A stretch of 64,000 nucleotides of DNA from an uncultured Flavobacteriales bacterium (GTDB lineage: Bacteria; Bacteroidota; Bacteroidia; Flavobacteriales_G; Salibacteraceae): NCBI GenBank assembly GCA_913020435.1, contig CAJVZZ010000004.1, positions 1 to 64,000 on the forward strand, in the 5' to 3' direction. Positions within the stretch are counted from its first letter, which is position 1. Each line of letters starts with the position of its first letter. Under the pieces are notes generated by a model. It saw only the letters and a program-made list of their open reading frames with translations, was not told where the DNA came from and made no database searches. The position numbers and the translations under genes are program-made. This document shows positions 41,967 through 51,621 of this stretch, one piece after another.

Positions 41967-42080
41967 TTAGCGAAAGAATTTTAAGGTCTTCAGCTCGTCA
42001 ATTTCATTTTCAATACCAAAAAGTAAATACTTCTTCCGAGCTGGCTGTGTTGTATAGTTATCATTTGAATTCCAGTCTCT
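41967..42080 (-). pseudogene. Possible C-terminal gene remnant
   Basis: A minus-strand frame without any ATG reads QPARKKYLLFGIENEIDEL and ends LKTLKFFR. It is protein-like in composition, but is cut upstream by a TAA at 42081-42083. It begins right after the bshC stop and may be the end of a decayed gene. I cannot assign it to a family. Confidence 0.3.
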
Positions 42081-42150
42081 TTAATTATAAAGTCAATTTT
42101 TCTTTTAGTTACAATTCATTTGACTTAATCGGTAGTAATTGATACCAAAA

Positions 42151-42621
42151 TCAGTTTGGTACGCAATTAGACTGTACTTGTTTAAATCGTTTGCTGTTCA
42201 CTGTCCTTGTAAGGTTCCTGTTTTCGGAATGGCTATTGTCAATTTTGAATTATATCGATAAGTTATCAGAGCCTTCCACAGTTCTTGCTTCACTCAGATC
42301 AATAGAAAGGGTGAGAGAGGATAGATTAGCTATAGAAATTGCAGGAGAAGTCCATTTAGCCTTTCCTTCAGTATCTCTAAATTATATTTTTTCATTTACA
42401 ACTTGAATATAGTCTGAGGCATTTTGTAAATTAACATGTGAAGTGTCCACACTCCAATTTGCTCCAGTAGTGTCTATAGTTATAACAGATGCAGATTCAA
42501 AAGCGCCCTTATTGTTTTGACCCGTGAAATTTTCGGCATACAAAGTCGTCGTACAATAAGCATTAGTAAAAAATATAGTAGTAAAAGAGAGAAGGATTAG
42601 TTGAGTTATTCTTTGATTCAT
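42151..42621 (-). pseudogene. Secreted beta-sandwich protein gene broken by in-frame TAA codons
   Basis: From the ATG at 42621 the frame encodes a signal peptide (QRITQLILLSFTTIFFTNA) and the start of an extracellular domain (LYAENFTGQNNKGAF, TTGANWSVDTSHVNL), then meets TAA at 42382-42384. In the same frame the pattern resumes, FRDTEGKAKWTSPAIS followed by LSSLTLSIDLSEA, up to another TAA at 42250-42252, followed by FKIDNSHSEN and a TGA at 42151-42153. This is the N-terminal domain found in Bacteroidota lamin-tail/endonuclease and T9SS proteins, where the two TAA positions correspond to tyrosine or a similar aromatic residue. So the gene is a remnant with nonsense mutations and a missing C-terminus. 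Confidence 0.75.
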
Positions 42622-42716
42622 GTTTGGTTTTTTTGGTCGATAAAATTTAATGTTTTTGCAATTTGATTGATATTATGGATTGTTTATGTTTTTGTTATAA
42701 AAAGGGAGCGTTTTGA

Positions 42717-42747
42717 TTGGTCTCATTCTAGGGTAAATATACTTTTG
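42717..42747 (+). promoter_or_regulatory. Promoter of guaA
   Basis: TTG (42717-42719), 20 bases, then TACTTTTG (42740-42747) is a full match to the Bacteroidota housekeeping consensus. Only CGT lies between the -7 box and the ATG at 42751, so the transcript should start at the start codon. Confidence 0.75.
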
Positions 42748-42750
42748 CGT

Positions 42751-44280
42751 ATGCAAGATACAATCCTCATTCTAGATTTTGGTTCTCAGTACACTCAGCT
42801 CATCGCCAGACGGGTAAGAGAATTAAACATTTACTGTGAAATTCATCCTTTTAATAATTTTCCTGAAATTACTTCTGATATAAAAGGAGTTATTCTTTCG
42901 GGGTCACCTTTCTCAGTTAGAGATGCTAAGTCTCCGATTCCAGATTTAAGTGCAATTAAAGGCAAACTCCCGTTATTAGGTGTTTGTTACGGTGCTCAAT
43001 TTTTGGCAAATCACTATGGTGGTGAGGTAGTTGCTTCAGAGCATCGAGAATATGGAAGAGCTAATCTTACCTATATCGATAAAGCATCTGATTTGTTTTC
43101 TGGAATAGAAACTGGATCTCAAGTATGGATGAGTCATGGTGATACCATTTCTAAATTACCCGAAAACTATTCGCGAATTGGTAGTTCAAAGGATGTAGAA
43201 AATGCTGCGTTTAAAATTGAAGGTGAAACGACCTATGCCATACAATTCCACCCAGAAGTTTATCATACTGCAGATGGCCTTACCCTATTAAAAAACTTTG
43301 TAGCTGAAATTTGTGGTTGTGACCAAAGCTGGACTCCTGCTTCTTATATCGACACGACTGTAGCCGAACTCAAGGAAAAAATAGGAAACGATAGAGTAAT
43401 TCTTGGCCTTTCGGGTGGAGTAGATTCCACCGTTGCTGCAACACTTTTGAGCAGGGCTATTGGTGAAAACTTGTATTGCATATTCGTTGATAATGGATTA
43501 TTGCGCAAATATGAATTTGAAAGTGTTCTGAAACAATACGAGCATCTTGGTCTAAATGTAAAAGGAGTAGATTCTAAATCGAAATTTTATAAAGAATTAG
43601 AGGGCGAATCTGATCCAGAAACGAAACGAAAAATAATAGGTCGAGTTTTCATAGAAGTATTTGACGAAGAATCGCATTTGGTAGAAGATGCAAAGTGGCT
43701 TGGTCAAGGAACTATTTATCCAGATGTGATTGAATCAGTTTCTGTAAATGGCCCATCGGCAACTATAAAATCGCACCATAATGTTGGTGGTTTACCTGAT
43801 TATATGAAACTAAAAGTGGTTGAGCCATTGCGGTCTTTGTTTAAAGATGAGGTTCGTAGAGTTGGAAAAGAGTTAGGGTTAGCAGCAGATTTACTAGGAA
43901 GACATCCTTTTCCTGGTCCAGGACTTGCCATTCGTATTTTAGGAGATATTACTCCAGAAAAAGTGGCAACGCTGCAAGAAGTCGATCATATTTTTATTCA
44001 AGGATTAAAAGATGAAGGCTTGTATGATGAGGTATGGCAAGCAGGCGCAATATTATTGCCAGTGCAAACGGTAGGGGTAATGGGTGATGAACGTACTTAT
44101 GAAAATGCAGTAGCTTTGAGAGCAGTTTCCTCTACTGACGGAATGACGGCAGATTGGTGTCATTTACCTTATGAATTTTTGGCACGTATTTCGTCTGAGG
44201 TTATCAATAAAGTAAAAGGAATTAACAGGGTAGTTTATGACATTAGCTCTAAGCCACCAGCTACAATTGAATGGGAGTAA
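42751..44280 (+). CDS. guaA: GMP synthase (glutamine-hydrolysing)
   Basis: A 509-residue GuaA starting at ATG 42751 ([16 protein letters not shown], the standard family start). An in-frame ATG at 42667 lies upstream of the promoter and would add 28 unlikely residues. The glutaminase half has the nucleophile Cys79 in LLGVCYGAQ and the His/Glu of [10 protein letters not shown]. The ATP pyrophosphatase half starts with [13 protein letters not shown] (the PP-loop) and ends with the dimerisation domain (PATIEWE). It converts XMP to GMP with glutamine, the last step of guanine nucleotide synthesis. The LysM-protein gene begins 1 base after its stop. Confidence 0.97.
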   Translation: MQDTILILDFGSQYTQLIARRVRELNIYCEIHPFNNFPEITSDIKGVILSGSPFSVRDAKSPIPDLSAIKGKLPLLGVCYGAQFLANHYGGEVVASEHREYGRANLTYIDKASDLFSGIETGSQVWMSHGDTISKLPENYSRIGSSKDVENAAFKIEGETTYAIQFHPEVYHTADGLTLLKNFVAEICGCDQSWTPASYIDTTVAELKEKIGNDRVILGLSGGVDSTVAATLLSRAIGENLYCIFVDNGLLRKYEFESVLKQYEHLGLNVKGVDSKSKFYKELEGESDPETKRKIIGRVFIEVFDEESHLVEDAKWLGQGTIYPDVIESVSVNGPSATIKSHHNVGGLPDYMKLKVVEPLRSLFKDEVRRVGKELGLAADLLGRHPFPGPGLAIRILGDITPEKVATLQEVDHIFIQGLKDEGLYDEVWQAGAILLPVQTVGVMGDERTYENAVALRAVSSTDGMTADWCHLPYEFLARISSEVINKVKGINRVVYDISSKPPATIEWE

Positions 44281-44281
44281 T

Positions 44282-46129
44282 TTGAAAGTTTTACTAAGAA
44301 TAATTTTTGTTTTTACTTGTTTTGCTACAGCAGAAAATGCTATTGCTCAGCAGTTTAATCAAAAACAAGTTCAATTGATTGATGGTAAAACGTATTACCT
44401 TCACAAGATTGAAAAAGGTAATACGCTTTATTCTTTAAGTAAAATGTATTCGGTAAAAATTAAAGATCTTATCGGAGAAAATCCTCAACTGGATGAAGGG
44501 CTAAAGATTGGGCAAGTTATTCGTGTTCCGATTAAAAAAGTGGATACCAAGGCAGCCGCTAACAATCCGCCTAAAGCCGAAGGTAAATACTTGATTCATA
44601 ATGTAATTGCTAAAGAAACAATGTATTCATTGTCTCGAAAATATGAGATAAATACGGATAATTTATTAAAAAGTAATCCTCAAATCAAAGAAGGATTGAA
44701 AGAAGGAATGGAGCTAAGAATACCTATTGAGCGGAATGTTGTTACTAATGTCACTCAGAAGGTAATTGCACCAGCAGTTGAAGATTCTTTTGAATTGCAT
44801 TTTGTAGGACCCAAAGAGACACTTTATTCTTTAGCCAAGGAATATGATGTGAACATGGATAGTATTCGAATCGTAAACAATGGATTAGCTGATGGTCTAA
44901 AAGTGGGTACAACTATTCGATTGCCTATCGCTAAAGCAAAATCGATTTCTGTTTCTGCTGCATTAGCTGATATTATTCCATTGAAGGAAGACTCAAGTGT
45001 TTTCAAAGAAGAATACCAGATAGTGATAATGCTTCCGTTTTATTTTGATTTAAACGATACCTTAGAACAAAAGCGTAGAAGTTTTGAACCCGAAAAAATT
45101 CTACCAGCATCTGAAGTTGCTATGGGAATTTATGCAGGAGTTAAACTTGCGTTGGATAGTTTACGAACTAAAGGCTATAAATTCAGAGTACTTGTTTATG
45201 ATACCAAATACGATAGGAAATCAAGAAGTAATCAAGTAGTTAAGGATATCCTTTTGGATATGGAATTGGTTAATACGGATTTATTTATCGGGCCATTATA
45301 TCGTCCCAATTTTGAGGTAGTTCAGAAATACGCAGATGCAATTGGGTCAGCAAATATTTCTCCAGTACCTCAGAGTAACAGCATCTTGGATACGAATCTT
45401 AGAACCATAAAAGTGAACTCAGGAAGTAATGCTCAAGTAGATTTTATTCGAAATATGGCTCTGACTAATTTTAAAGATAAGAACCTTGTTTTGATTGAAA
45501 ACAATGAATTAAAAGATGTTTTGTTAGCAGAACACTTTAAAGGGATTTACAACGGTGATACTAATAAAGTAATTTTTAGTGCTGTGAATACAAACTTTCA
45601 GAGCCTTAAAATTTGGGACTTTGATACTGCAAAAATCAAATATGTGTTAGATGATTCAATTCCAAATATATTGGTAATGCCATTGAATAGCAAAACGTTT
45701 GTAACCAGAATGTTGAACGCTCTTAACCGTTATTCAAAAGATTACGATATCACTGTCATAGGAATGGATGCTTGGGGGACGTTTGGTTATTTGGATATCA
45801 AGTATTTGAATAATCTAAAGGTGCATATTCCATACAATCAGTTTGTAGATTATAATTACAGTGCAACTGATAAGATTATTGAAAAATATAGGGTCACCTA
45901 CAAATCAGATCCATCTGATTGGACCTTTTTAGGTTACGATATAGGATTGTACTTTTTAGAATCGTTGCAGAAATATGGTAATGGATTCTACGAAAACTAT
46001 CCAACGGATACCTACCGAGGAGTAAGTAAGAATTTTAGATTCTCAAGACTAAATCCGAATGGTGGTTTTGAAAATACTGCCCTAAAAATGGTGAAAATTG
46101 AAAATTATTTTCATGTTGAGGTTGAATAA
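44282..46129 (+). CDS. LysM-repeat / periplasmic ligand-binding fusion protein
   Basis: A 615-residue exported protein beginning at a TTG (44282) right after guaA; this start gives a signal peptide (KVLLRIIFVFTCFATAENAIAQ). An in-frame ATG at 44237 would start inside guaA and add 15 residues. Residues about 30-220 contain three LysM domains with YYLHKIEKGNTLYSLSKMY, IAKETMYSLSRKY and GPKETLYSLAKEY, which bind peptidoglycan. The C-terminal 370 residues resemble the leucine/isoleucine-binding type I periplasmic fold, with YDTKYDRKSRSNQVVKDIL-like segment and VIGMDAWGTFGYLD. This LysM plus ABC-binding-like combination is widespread in Bacteroidota, function unsettled, possibly cell-wall linked sensing. 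The next gene, hemF, starts directly after the stop codon. Confidence 0.85.
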   Translation: MKVLLRIIFVFTCFATAENAIAQQFNQKQVQLIDGKTYYLHKIEKGNTLYSLSKMYSVKIKDLIGENPQLDEGLKIGQVIRVPIKKVDTKAAANNPPKAEGKYLIHNVIAKETMYSLSRKYEINTDNLLKSNPQIKEGLKEGMELRIPIERNVVTNVTQKVIAPAVEDSFELHFVGPKETLYSLAKEYDVNMDSIRIVNNGLADGLKVGTTIRLPIAKAKSISVSAALADIIPLKEDSSVFKEEYQIVIMLPFYFDLNDTLEQKRRSFEPEKILPASEVAMGIYAGVKLALDSLRTKGYKFRVLVYDTKYDRKSRSNQVVKDILLDMELVNTDLFIGPLYRPNFEVVQKYADAIGSANISPVPQSNSILDTNLRTIKVNSGSNAQVDFIRNMALTNFKDKNLVLIENNELKDVLLAEHFKGIYNGDTNKVIFSAVNTNFQSLKIWDFDTAKIKYVLDDSIPNILVMPLNSKTFVTRMLNALNRYSKDYDITVIGMDAWGTFGYLDIKYLNNLKVHIPYNQFVDYNYSATDKIIEKYRVTYKSDPSDWTFLGYDIGLYFLESLQKYGNGFYENYPTDTYRGVSKNFRFSRLNPNGGFENTALKMVKIENYFHVEVE

Positions 46130-47014
46130 ATGAGTTACCAAGAGCAAGTAATTGAGTGGTATAAATCTTTGCAGAATACTATCTGTGCAGGATTAGAGAA
46201 AGCAGACGGATTAGCAAAGTTTCAAGAAGATAATTGGAGTAGGCCAGAAGGTGGAGGAGGAAGGTCTCGAGTTATTCAAGATGGAAACGTTTTTGAAAAA
46301 GGAGGCGTTAATTTTTCTGCAGTTCATGGTGTATTGCCCGATAGTATCAAAAAGGCTTTGGGTGTTTCAAAATCTGAGTTTTTTGCCGCAGGGGTATCCA
46401 TCGTTTTGCATCCTAAAAACCCATGGGTTCCTATTATTCATATGAATACTCGATTTTTCGAAATAGAAGGAGAAACTTGGTGGTTTGGTGGTGGAATTGA
46501 TTTGACTCCAATTTACATTAACGACCAAGAAACCAAAGGCTTTCATTCGGAACTAAAATCCACTTGCGATCAATTTGACGCTGAGTATTTTCCGAAATTT
46601 AAAGAATGGGCCGATAACTATTTCTTTATCAAACACAGAAATGAAACCAGGGGAGTGGGTGGGATTTTTTACGATCGATTAAACGATAGAGATTGGAATG
46701 AACTCTTCGATTACAACAAAGCCATAGGCGATACCTTCTTAAAGGCTTATTTACCCATTGTAAATGCAAATGCAGATAAACCTTTTAACGAAGAGCACAA
46801 GAACTGGCAACTTATCAGAAGAGGGCGATACGTGGAATTTAATTTGGTTTACGATAAAGGAACTAAGTTTGGTTTAGAAACGAATGGACGAATAGAATCT
46901 ATTCTTATGTCCTTGCCTACCCATGTTAGCTGGCCTTATAATTTTCAACCGAAAGAAAACAGTCAAGAGCAGCAGACCTTAGAGAAATTGAAGAAAGGAA
47001 TTGATTGGGTATGA
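46130..47014 (+). CDS. hemF: Oxygen-dependent coproporphyrinogen III oxidase
   Basis: A 294-residue HemF, the aerobic enzyme that decarboxylates coproporphyrinogen III to protoporphyrinogen IX in heme synthesis. It shows the family blocks WSRPEGGGGRSRV, FEKGGVNFSAVHG, HMNTRFFE, GIDLTPIY, HRNETRGVGGIFYDRL, and RRGRYVEFNLVYDKGTKFGL, followed by RIESILMSLP. It is full length. It begins at the base after the LysM-protein stop codon, so guaA, the LysM gene and hemF form an operon. Confidence 0.97.
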   Translation: MSYQEQVIEWYKSLQNTICAGLEKADGLAKFQEDNWSRPEGGGGRSRVIQDGNVFEKGGVNFSAVHGVLPDSIKKALGVSKSEFFAAGVSIVLHPKNPWVPIIHMNTRFFEIEGETWWFGGGIDLTPIYINDQETKGFHSELKSTCDQFDAEYFPKFKEWADNYFFIKHRNETRGVGGIFYDRLNDRDWNELFDYNKAIGDTFLKAYLPIVNANADKPFNEEHKNWQLIRRGRYVEFNLVYDKGTKFGLETNGRIESILMSLPTHVSWPYNFQPKENSQEQQTLEKLKKGIDWV

Positions 47015-47135
47015 TCATCTAAAAAGAGGCTATTTCCATGAGTCAAACATTCTTTAGCATATGAGCCAGCGACCTCTATGTTTTGCTATTTCGAACACTT
47101 TTATAAAAATGAGTTCATTATAAAGAGAGCCCAAT

Positions 47136-47164
47136 ACTTTTTCAATTTTATCTGATGAAAAAGT
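47136..47164. terminator. Weak hairpin between convergent genes
   Basis: ACTTTTTCA at 47136-47144 and its complement at 47156-47164 form a 9-bp AT-rich stem with an 11-base loop between hemF (plus) and the convergent secreted-protein gene (minus). It could act in both directions, but lacks a proper GC-rich stem. Confidence 0.3.
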
Positions 47165-47223
47165 GTCTTTGAGCGTTTCTAAGTAATGAAACATTGTTGA
47201 ATTGGCCAATTTTGATTTCACTT

Positions 47224-48465
47224 TTACCACAACAATTTGGTAGATTTTTTAAACTCATCTAAGGTTGATTCTTTAAGAGTAAGATTTTCAATTACAGGAT
47301 CATCACCAGTAGTTAAATCTGCGATGGTCCATTTAATAGTTGTCTTATTTATAAATTCATAAACTAAAAGACTTGATTTTTTTCCGTTTGGAATTTTATT
47401 GAACTCAAGGATAGTTTTATCATGATTTGTAAAATATCCAGGCAGAATGGTTTTGTTCTCTTTAAAAATGAGGCGAACGCATACCTCAGGAGAAGTTTTG
47501 TTGACTCTTACTGTTAGATTAGTGTTATCTTCCGATTCCATGAATTTGTCTGCGTTAATCCATCCTAATTTATTGGTGGAAATGAAAATCTTATCAATTT
47601 CATTGAACTCTTCTTCATCCATTTCAAACTCTTCGTTAAGCACTGGATTTACAAGATTGATATCTTTATCCAGTCTCCAGTTAATCATGCTTCGAGAATT
47701 CACTCCAATAAAGGCCTTGAAATTTGAGACTTCAATTCGATCTAGCCAATGTATGTCGATCTTGTTTTTTAAAGTGATACTCTTACCATTACAAAAAGCC
47801 GATAGATATAACATTCCTCCAGTTTCTAAAATTTTATCATCGCTTCGTGTGGTTAAACCAGAAAGTAAAATATCAGTAATTGAAAAATATTCTTTCAGCT
47901 CAAATTCAATCTTTTCGCAAGAACAATCGAAGGAGTTTTCTGGAATACGAATTTTAATAAATTCACCATATATGTATTCCTCTTTAGATTTTTTTATTGT
48001 AGTTGTTTTTGATTTTAACCTAGACGTATCCAATGTTCCTGAAGGTATGTAAGTTTCTGGTCTATAAATAACTAAATTGTAAATACCGCTTCTATTGGTA
48101 AAGCTTCTGTATGCTTTATTTGTAGATGAAATAACTTTTTCAGGTGGGGCTAATGGTTTGAAAATATATTGAATATTTAAAGGATGAATAGTTAATGCAC
48201 TTTTACAATAATCTATGATTTTATTGCATCTACTTCTACTAAATCCAATTTTATCTTCATCCTTTAATTTTTTTATTTCTTTTGAGGAAAGAACGTTAAT
48301 TAGTAATTCGTCACCATTCTTTAAGTTCAAGTATGCTTCATTGATTTGTTGAGCAATTTCGTCATTAATCTGTGATGATTTGGTTTCAAAAACGAGATTT
48401 AACTGCGCCCAAATAGACGAGTTTGAAAGGAGTAGTATGAGAGTAAATAAGGCAGTTTTTTTCAT
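47224..48465 (-). CDS. Exported protein with OmpA-like N-terminal segment and ETGGM domain
   Basis: About 413 residues if started at the ATG at 48465, giving MKKTALFTLILLLSNSSIWA as signal peptide; an ATG at 48522 would add 19 non-signal residues. The first 90 mature residues resemble a degenerate OmpA-like region (NDEIAQQINEAYLNLKNGDE, RSRCNKIIDYCKSA). The next 250 residues are of a Bacteroidota type recognised by the motif SITDILLSGLTTRSDD and LETGGMLYLSA, here with a Cys-x-Cys (DCSCEK) before it, a domain of unknown function found in surface and gliding-related proteins. Lysine/threonine-rich linker KTTTIKKSKEE separates the parts. No T9SS tail is evident. The exact function is unknown. 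Confidence 0.7.
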   Translation of the reverse strand: MKKTALFTLILLLSNSSIWAQLNLVFETKSSQINDEIAQQINEAYLNLKNGDELLINVLSSKEIKKLKDEDKIGFSRSRCNKIIDYCKSALTIHPLNIQYIFKPLAPPEKVISSTNKAYRSFTNRSGIYNLVIYRPETYIPSGTLDTSRLKSKTTTIKKSKEEYIYGEFIKIRIPENSFDCSCEKIEFELKEYFSITDILLSGLTTRSDDKILETGGMLYLSAFCNGKSITLKNKIDIHWLDRIEVSNFKAFIGVNSRSMINWRLDKDINLVNPVLNEEFEMDEEEFNEIDKIFISTNKLGWINADKFMESEDNTNLTVRVNKTSPEVCVRLIFKENKTILPGYFTNHDKTILEFNKIPNGKKSSLLVYEFINKTTIKWTIADLTTGDDPVIENLTLKESTLDEFKKSTKLLW

Positions 48466-48616
48466 CAGATATCGAAGTTTAGTTAATAACTGAAAATCGA
48501 AACAAAAATTATGGCTGTACATCCTTTATTTATCAACAAGCTGAATCATTTCTTTTTATAGTCTGCCGATTTTCTGGCTATGAAAGTGGGGAAGCCTGCA
48601 GCTAGAAGTATCCACT

Positions 48617-51259
48617 TTATTTTTTAATCAATACTTGTTCTGTGGTTTTAACGATATTTTTAACAACGCTATCCAATTCATTTGCTGAGGTCATTAGGTA
48701 CTTTGTAAACTCTTCTTTTTCAGCAGCTGATAAGGTCACACAATTCAATACCTCTATCAATCCCATTATGTTTGTTAATGGTGCGCGCACTTCATGCGAA
48801 TGTGTCCATGCAATTTGTTTTAGTTTTTCGTTTTGAGCTTCAATGGCCTTTATATAATTATAGCGTTCTGTAACGTCTGTTGCTAATACTACTTTAGCTT
48901 TTTTTCCTTTGTGCGATATTCCATGAGCTCGAAGATCGACAATGATTTCTTCCCCGTTTTTCATTTTATGCACATGCTCGCCAAAGAATTTGGGTCCTCC
49001 TTTTTGTGCTGAAAGTTTGAGAGATTCGTCTAATTTTAAGAATTCAGATTCTGGCCTTATTTCTCTTATGGTCATATTCAGAAATTCTTGGTAAGAATAT
49101 CCATAGCGTTCAATTGCAGCTTTATTAACATCCAGAAATTTCAAAGTAGCTATTTCGTAAATATACTTAGGCTGTGGGCTAAGGTGAAATAGATTAGAAT
49201 AGCTGAGTTCTGATTTTTTAAGCGCTTTTTCGGATTTAATACGGTCTGAAATATCTTGTCCTACACATTGTATTTCAGAAGGTTTTCCGTAAGTATCTTT
49301 AAGACATACAAAATCCCAAAGAGTAGTGAAAGTTTTTCCATCGCTGCTTGGTTTGTTGATTTCAATTTTAAACACCTTTTCAGGTTCTGCAATACATTTT
49401 TCTACTGTTTCTTTTGTTCTTTGATGGTGGTAGTCCAAAATTGATGAAAAATAGTTATTCCCCAATATTTTCCCATCAGGGTAAAGCCATCCAAATTCGT
49501 CAATAAATATTTTGTTTACATAGGTGTAGTTTAAATTTATGTCAGTTCGAATAACATAGTTAGTTTGTGATTCGGATAAACCTTTGTAATATGCTTTACT
49601 CTTTTTTAGTTTCTTTTCGACAAGTATACGCGCTGTTATATCTCTAGAGTTTGCCACTATTCCAACTATAGCTGAATCGTTCATAAGATCAGTTAAGACG
49701 GTTTCTAGCCAGCACCAAGATCCATTACCATGTTTAATTCTGTAAGGTTTAGGCGTGAGCTGTTTTTTAGTTTTTAATTTCAGAAGACTTTTAATAAACG
49801 CTTTTTTATCATTTGGATGAATAATATCAAAGTTATTTTTAGCAATTAATTCCGTCGGATTAATTGCTAAAATTTTTGCGGAAGAAGGACTTATGTATTT
49901 GATGTTGCCATCATAGTCCATAATTGTAATTAAATCAGATCCATTTTGAACAAGGCCTTTAAACCTACTTTCACTTCGTTCTACTTCAAGTTCGTTTTCT
50001 TTTTCAATAGTAATATCTAGAACAATCGAGTCCCAGATAGTACTGCCGTCCTCTGCGCGTATAGGGTTTCCAACACCTTTGAACCAACGAATGGTACCGT
50101 CTGCATTGTGATGGCGCCATTCCTGCTCCCAAAAGCTTAGTTCTTGCGCTGATTTCTGAATGGATTGTACGAGTACTTCTATATCTTCATTTTCAGTATT
50201 CCCCCAAATAAGCTGGCTATTTTTCATGACTTCTTCAGCAGAGAAGCCCCAAATATCTACAGCTCCTTCGCTTACCAATAGCAACTCGTCGCTACCATCT
50301 GGGTAGAGCTTGTAGCGGAAAACTACACCAGGAATATTATTCGTAATGGTTTTAAATTGAGTTTCAGTATTTCTGATTTCGGTAATGTCGACATTAATTC
50401 CTGCCATAAGTAAAGGCTTACCATTTGATGACCACCTTATAACCTGACCTCGGCTATGTATCCATACTATGTGTCCCTTTTTGTGTAAAAAGCGCAAATC
50501 AACCTCATAAAAGTCAGTTTTTTTCTCAAGATAGGCTGCAACTTGTTCATTTACAATTTTGATATCGTCTTGGTATAAAAGCTTTTCAAATTGATCAATG
50601 TTCAAAGAGTCGAGTTCATCAATAGAATAACCTAGTATTTCTGCGTAGCGTTCATTAATAGAAACTTTTCCATCGTTAAGGTTCCATTCCCATGTGCCTA
50701 AGTGGGTTGCATCAATAATATTATCAAAGTGCTTAGATTTAATTGTGAAGCTCTCTGTCATTTTTTTTAGAAGAAATCGGTCTTTACGATTTTCAAAAAA
50801 CTGCAATACTTGATCAGCCAATAATTTTAAAGTTTTCAATTGTTTTGGCTCGAGCTTTCGAGGTTTAGTATCGATTACGCAAAGCGTACCTAAAGCATTA
50901 CCCTCATTACTTACTAATGGTATTCCTGTATAAAAAACAATTTTAGGGTTTCCAGTAACGAGTGGATTGTCACTGAAGCGATAATCCTCCCTCGCATCTT
51001 CTACAATGAAAAACTGCAGAGGATCATTAATAGCATGGGCACAAAATGACTGCTCAATGGGCGTCTCGTTAATATCTAATCCATGATTTGATTTAAAGAA
51101 CTGCCGTTTGTCAGAAACAAGAGATACTAAGGAGATAGGGGTGTCACATATTAGAGCGGCTAGACTGGTTATATTATCGTATTTTTTTTCGGGCAGAGAG
51201 TCTAAAAGTTCCAGTGTATTGAGATCTTCAAGTCGTCTTTCTGCAAAAGGTTGGTGCAT
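48617..51259 (-). CDS. GAF/multi-PAS sensor protein with HisKA helix but no ATPase domain
   Basis: An 880-residue cytoplasmic sensor. The order is GAF-like domain (about 20-160, with IEQSFCAHAIND), five PAS domains near 175-300, 305-430, 435-555, 565-690 and 690-805, recognised by (E)SRFKGLVQNGSDLITI, YKGLSESQTNYVIRTD, and repeated D-I-T/S junctions. After a coiled coil comes the phospho-acceptor helix HSHEVRAPLTNIMGL (His822). The protein ends 58 residues after His822 without N, G1 or G2 boxes. Some Bacteroidota PAS proteins end this way, probably acting as dimerisation/signalling partners phosphorylated by another kinase or as diverged signal converters. It looks complete, with its own stop, not truncated by a frameshift. 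Confidence 0.85.
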   Translation of the reverse strand: MHQPFAERRLEDLNTLELLDSLPEKKYDNITSLAALICDTPISLVSLVSDKRQFFKSNHGLDINETPIEQSFCAHAINDPLQFFIVEDAREDYRFSDNPLVTGNPKIVFYTGIPLVSNEGNALGTLCVIDTKPRKLEPKQLKTLKLLADQVLQFFENRKDRFLLKKMTESFTIKSKHFDNIIDATHLGTWEWNLNDGKVSINERYAEILGYSIDELDSLNIDQFEKLLYQDDIKIVNEQVAAYLEKKTDFYEVDLRFLHKKGHIVWIHSRGQVIRWSSNGKPLLMAGINVDITEIRNTETQFKTITNNIPGVVFRYKLYPDGSDELLLVSEGAVDIWGFSAEEVMKNSQLIWGNTENEDIEVLVQSIQKSAQELSFWEQEWRHHNADGTIRWFKGVGNPIRAEDGSTIWDSIVLDITIEKENELEVERSESRFKGLVQNGSDLITIMDYDGNIKYISPSSAKILAINPTELIAKNNFDIIHPNDKKAFIKSLLKLKTKKQLTPKPYRIKHGNGSWCWLETVLTDLMNDSAIVGIVANSRDITARILVEKKLKKSKAYYKGLSESQTNYVIRTDINLNYTYVNKIFIDEFGWLYPDGKILGNNYFSSILDYHHQRTKETVEKCIAEPEKVFKIEINKPSSDGKTFTTLWDFVCLKDTYGKPSEIQCVGQDISDRIKSEKALKKSELSYSNLFHLSPQPKYIYEIATLKFLDVNKAAIERYGYSYQEFLNMTIREIRPESEFLKLDESLKLSAQKGGPKFFGEHVHKMKNGEEIIVDLRAHGISHKGKKAKVVLATDVTERYNYIKAIEAQNEKLKQIAWTHSHEVRAPLTNIMGLIEVLNCVTLSAAEKEEFTKYLMTSANELDSVVKNIVKTTEQVLIKK

Positions 51260-51621
51260 AGATGGAGTGTTTTTAGCTCTTTAAAACTGCAATTTAACGA
51301 AAAAATACGCTTTTCAACGATTTTATTTGCGAATCCATCAGAATTATATGTGACAATTAGTGGATTGGTTATTAGTTGAAGGTGGGGGTTTCAGCAACTC
51401 TAAGAAATAGTGTCTGCTGTTTTGATTGAATGCGGCACTTTATTTATAATTATGCTCGATTTCACTCTCACTTATAGGTAAGATCGAGGATTAATTATTC
51501 AAGTAGGGTTTCCTTTTCTGAATTTTAAAACAATAAAGTTGAACTTTCAATTTGCTTTTATAAAAATAAGTCGATTAGTCAATCGATACGATTATTGAAA
51601 AGCCTAATTCCGTTTTTGTAA
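51260..51621. other. Gene-free stretch
   Basis: Only short, non-protein-like frames are present on both strands. It contains the leader of the PAS sensor gene; I could not place a consensus promoter. The right part is the 3' side of the photolyase gene. Confidence 0.4.

Noticed and set aside
42151-42621. Stop-codon reassignment or selenocysteine-like recoding
   Set aside because: TAA serves as the normal stop for many intact genes here, so nonsense mutation is simpler.
42622-42750. Purine riboswitch before guaA
   Set aside because: The full promoter ends 3 bases before the ATG, leaving no leader RNA to fold.
42667-42750. Upstream ATG extension of GuaA
   Set aside because: It lies upstream of the promoter and adds residues not found in the family; the ATG at 42751 gives the standard start.
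47447-48052. 201-codon plus-strand frame opposite the secreted ETGGM protein
   Set aside because: Antisense to a gene with signal peptide and domain support; no motif of its own.
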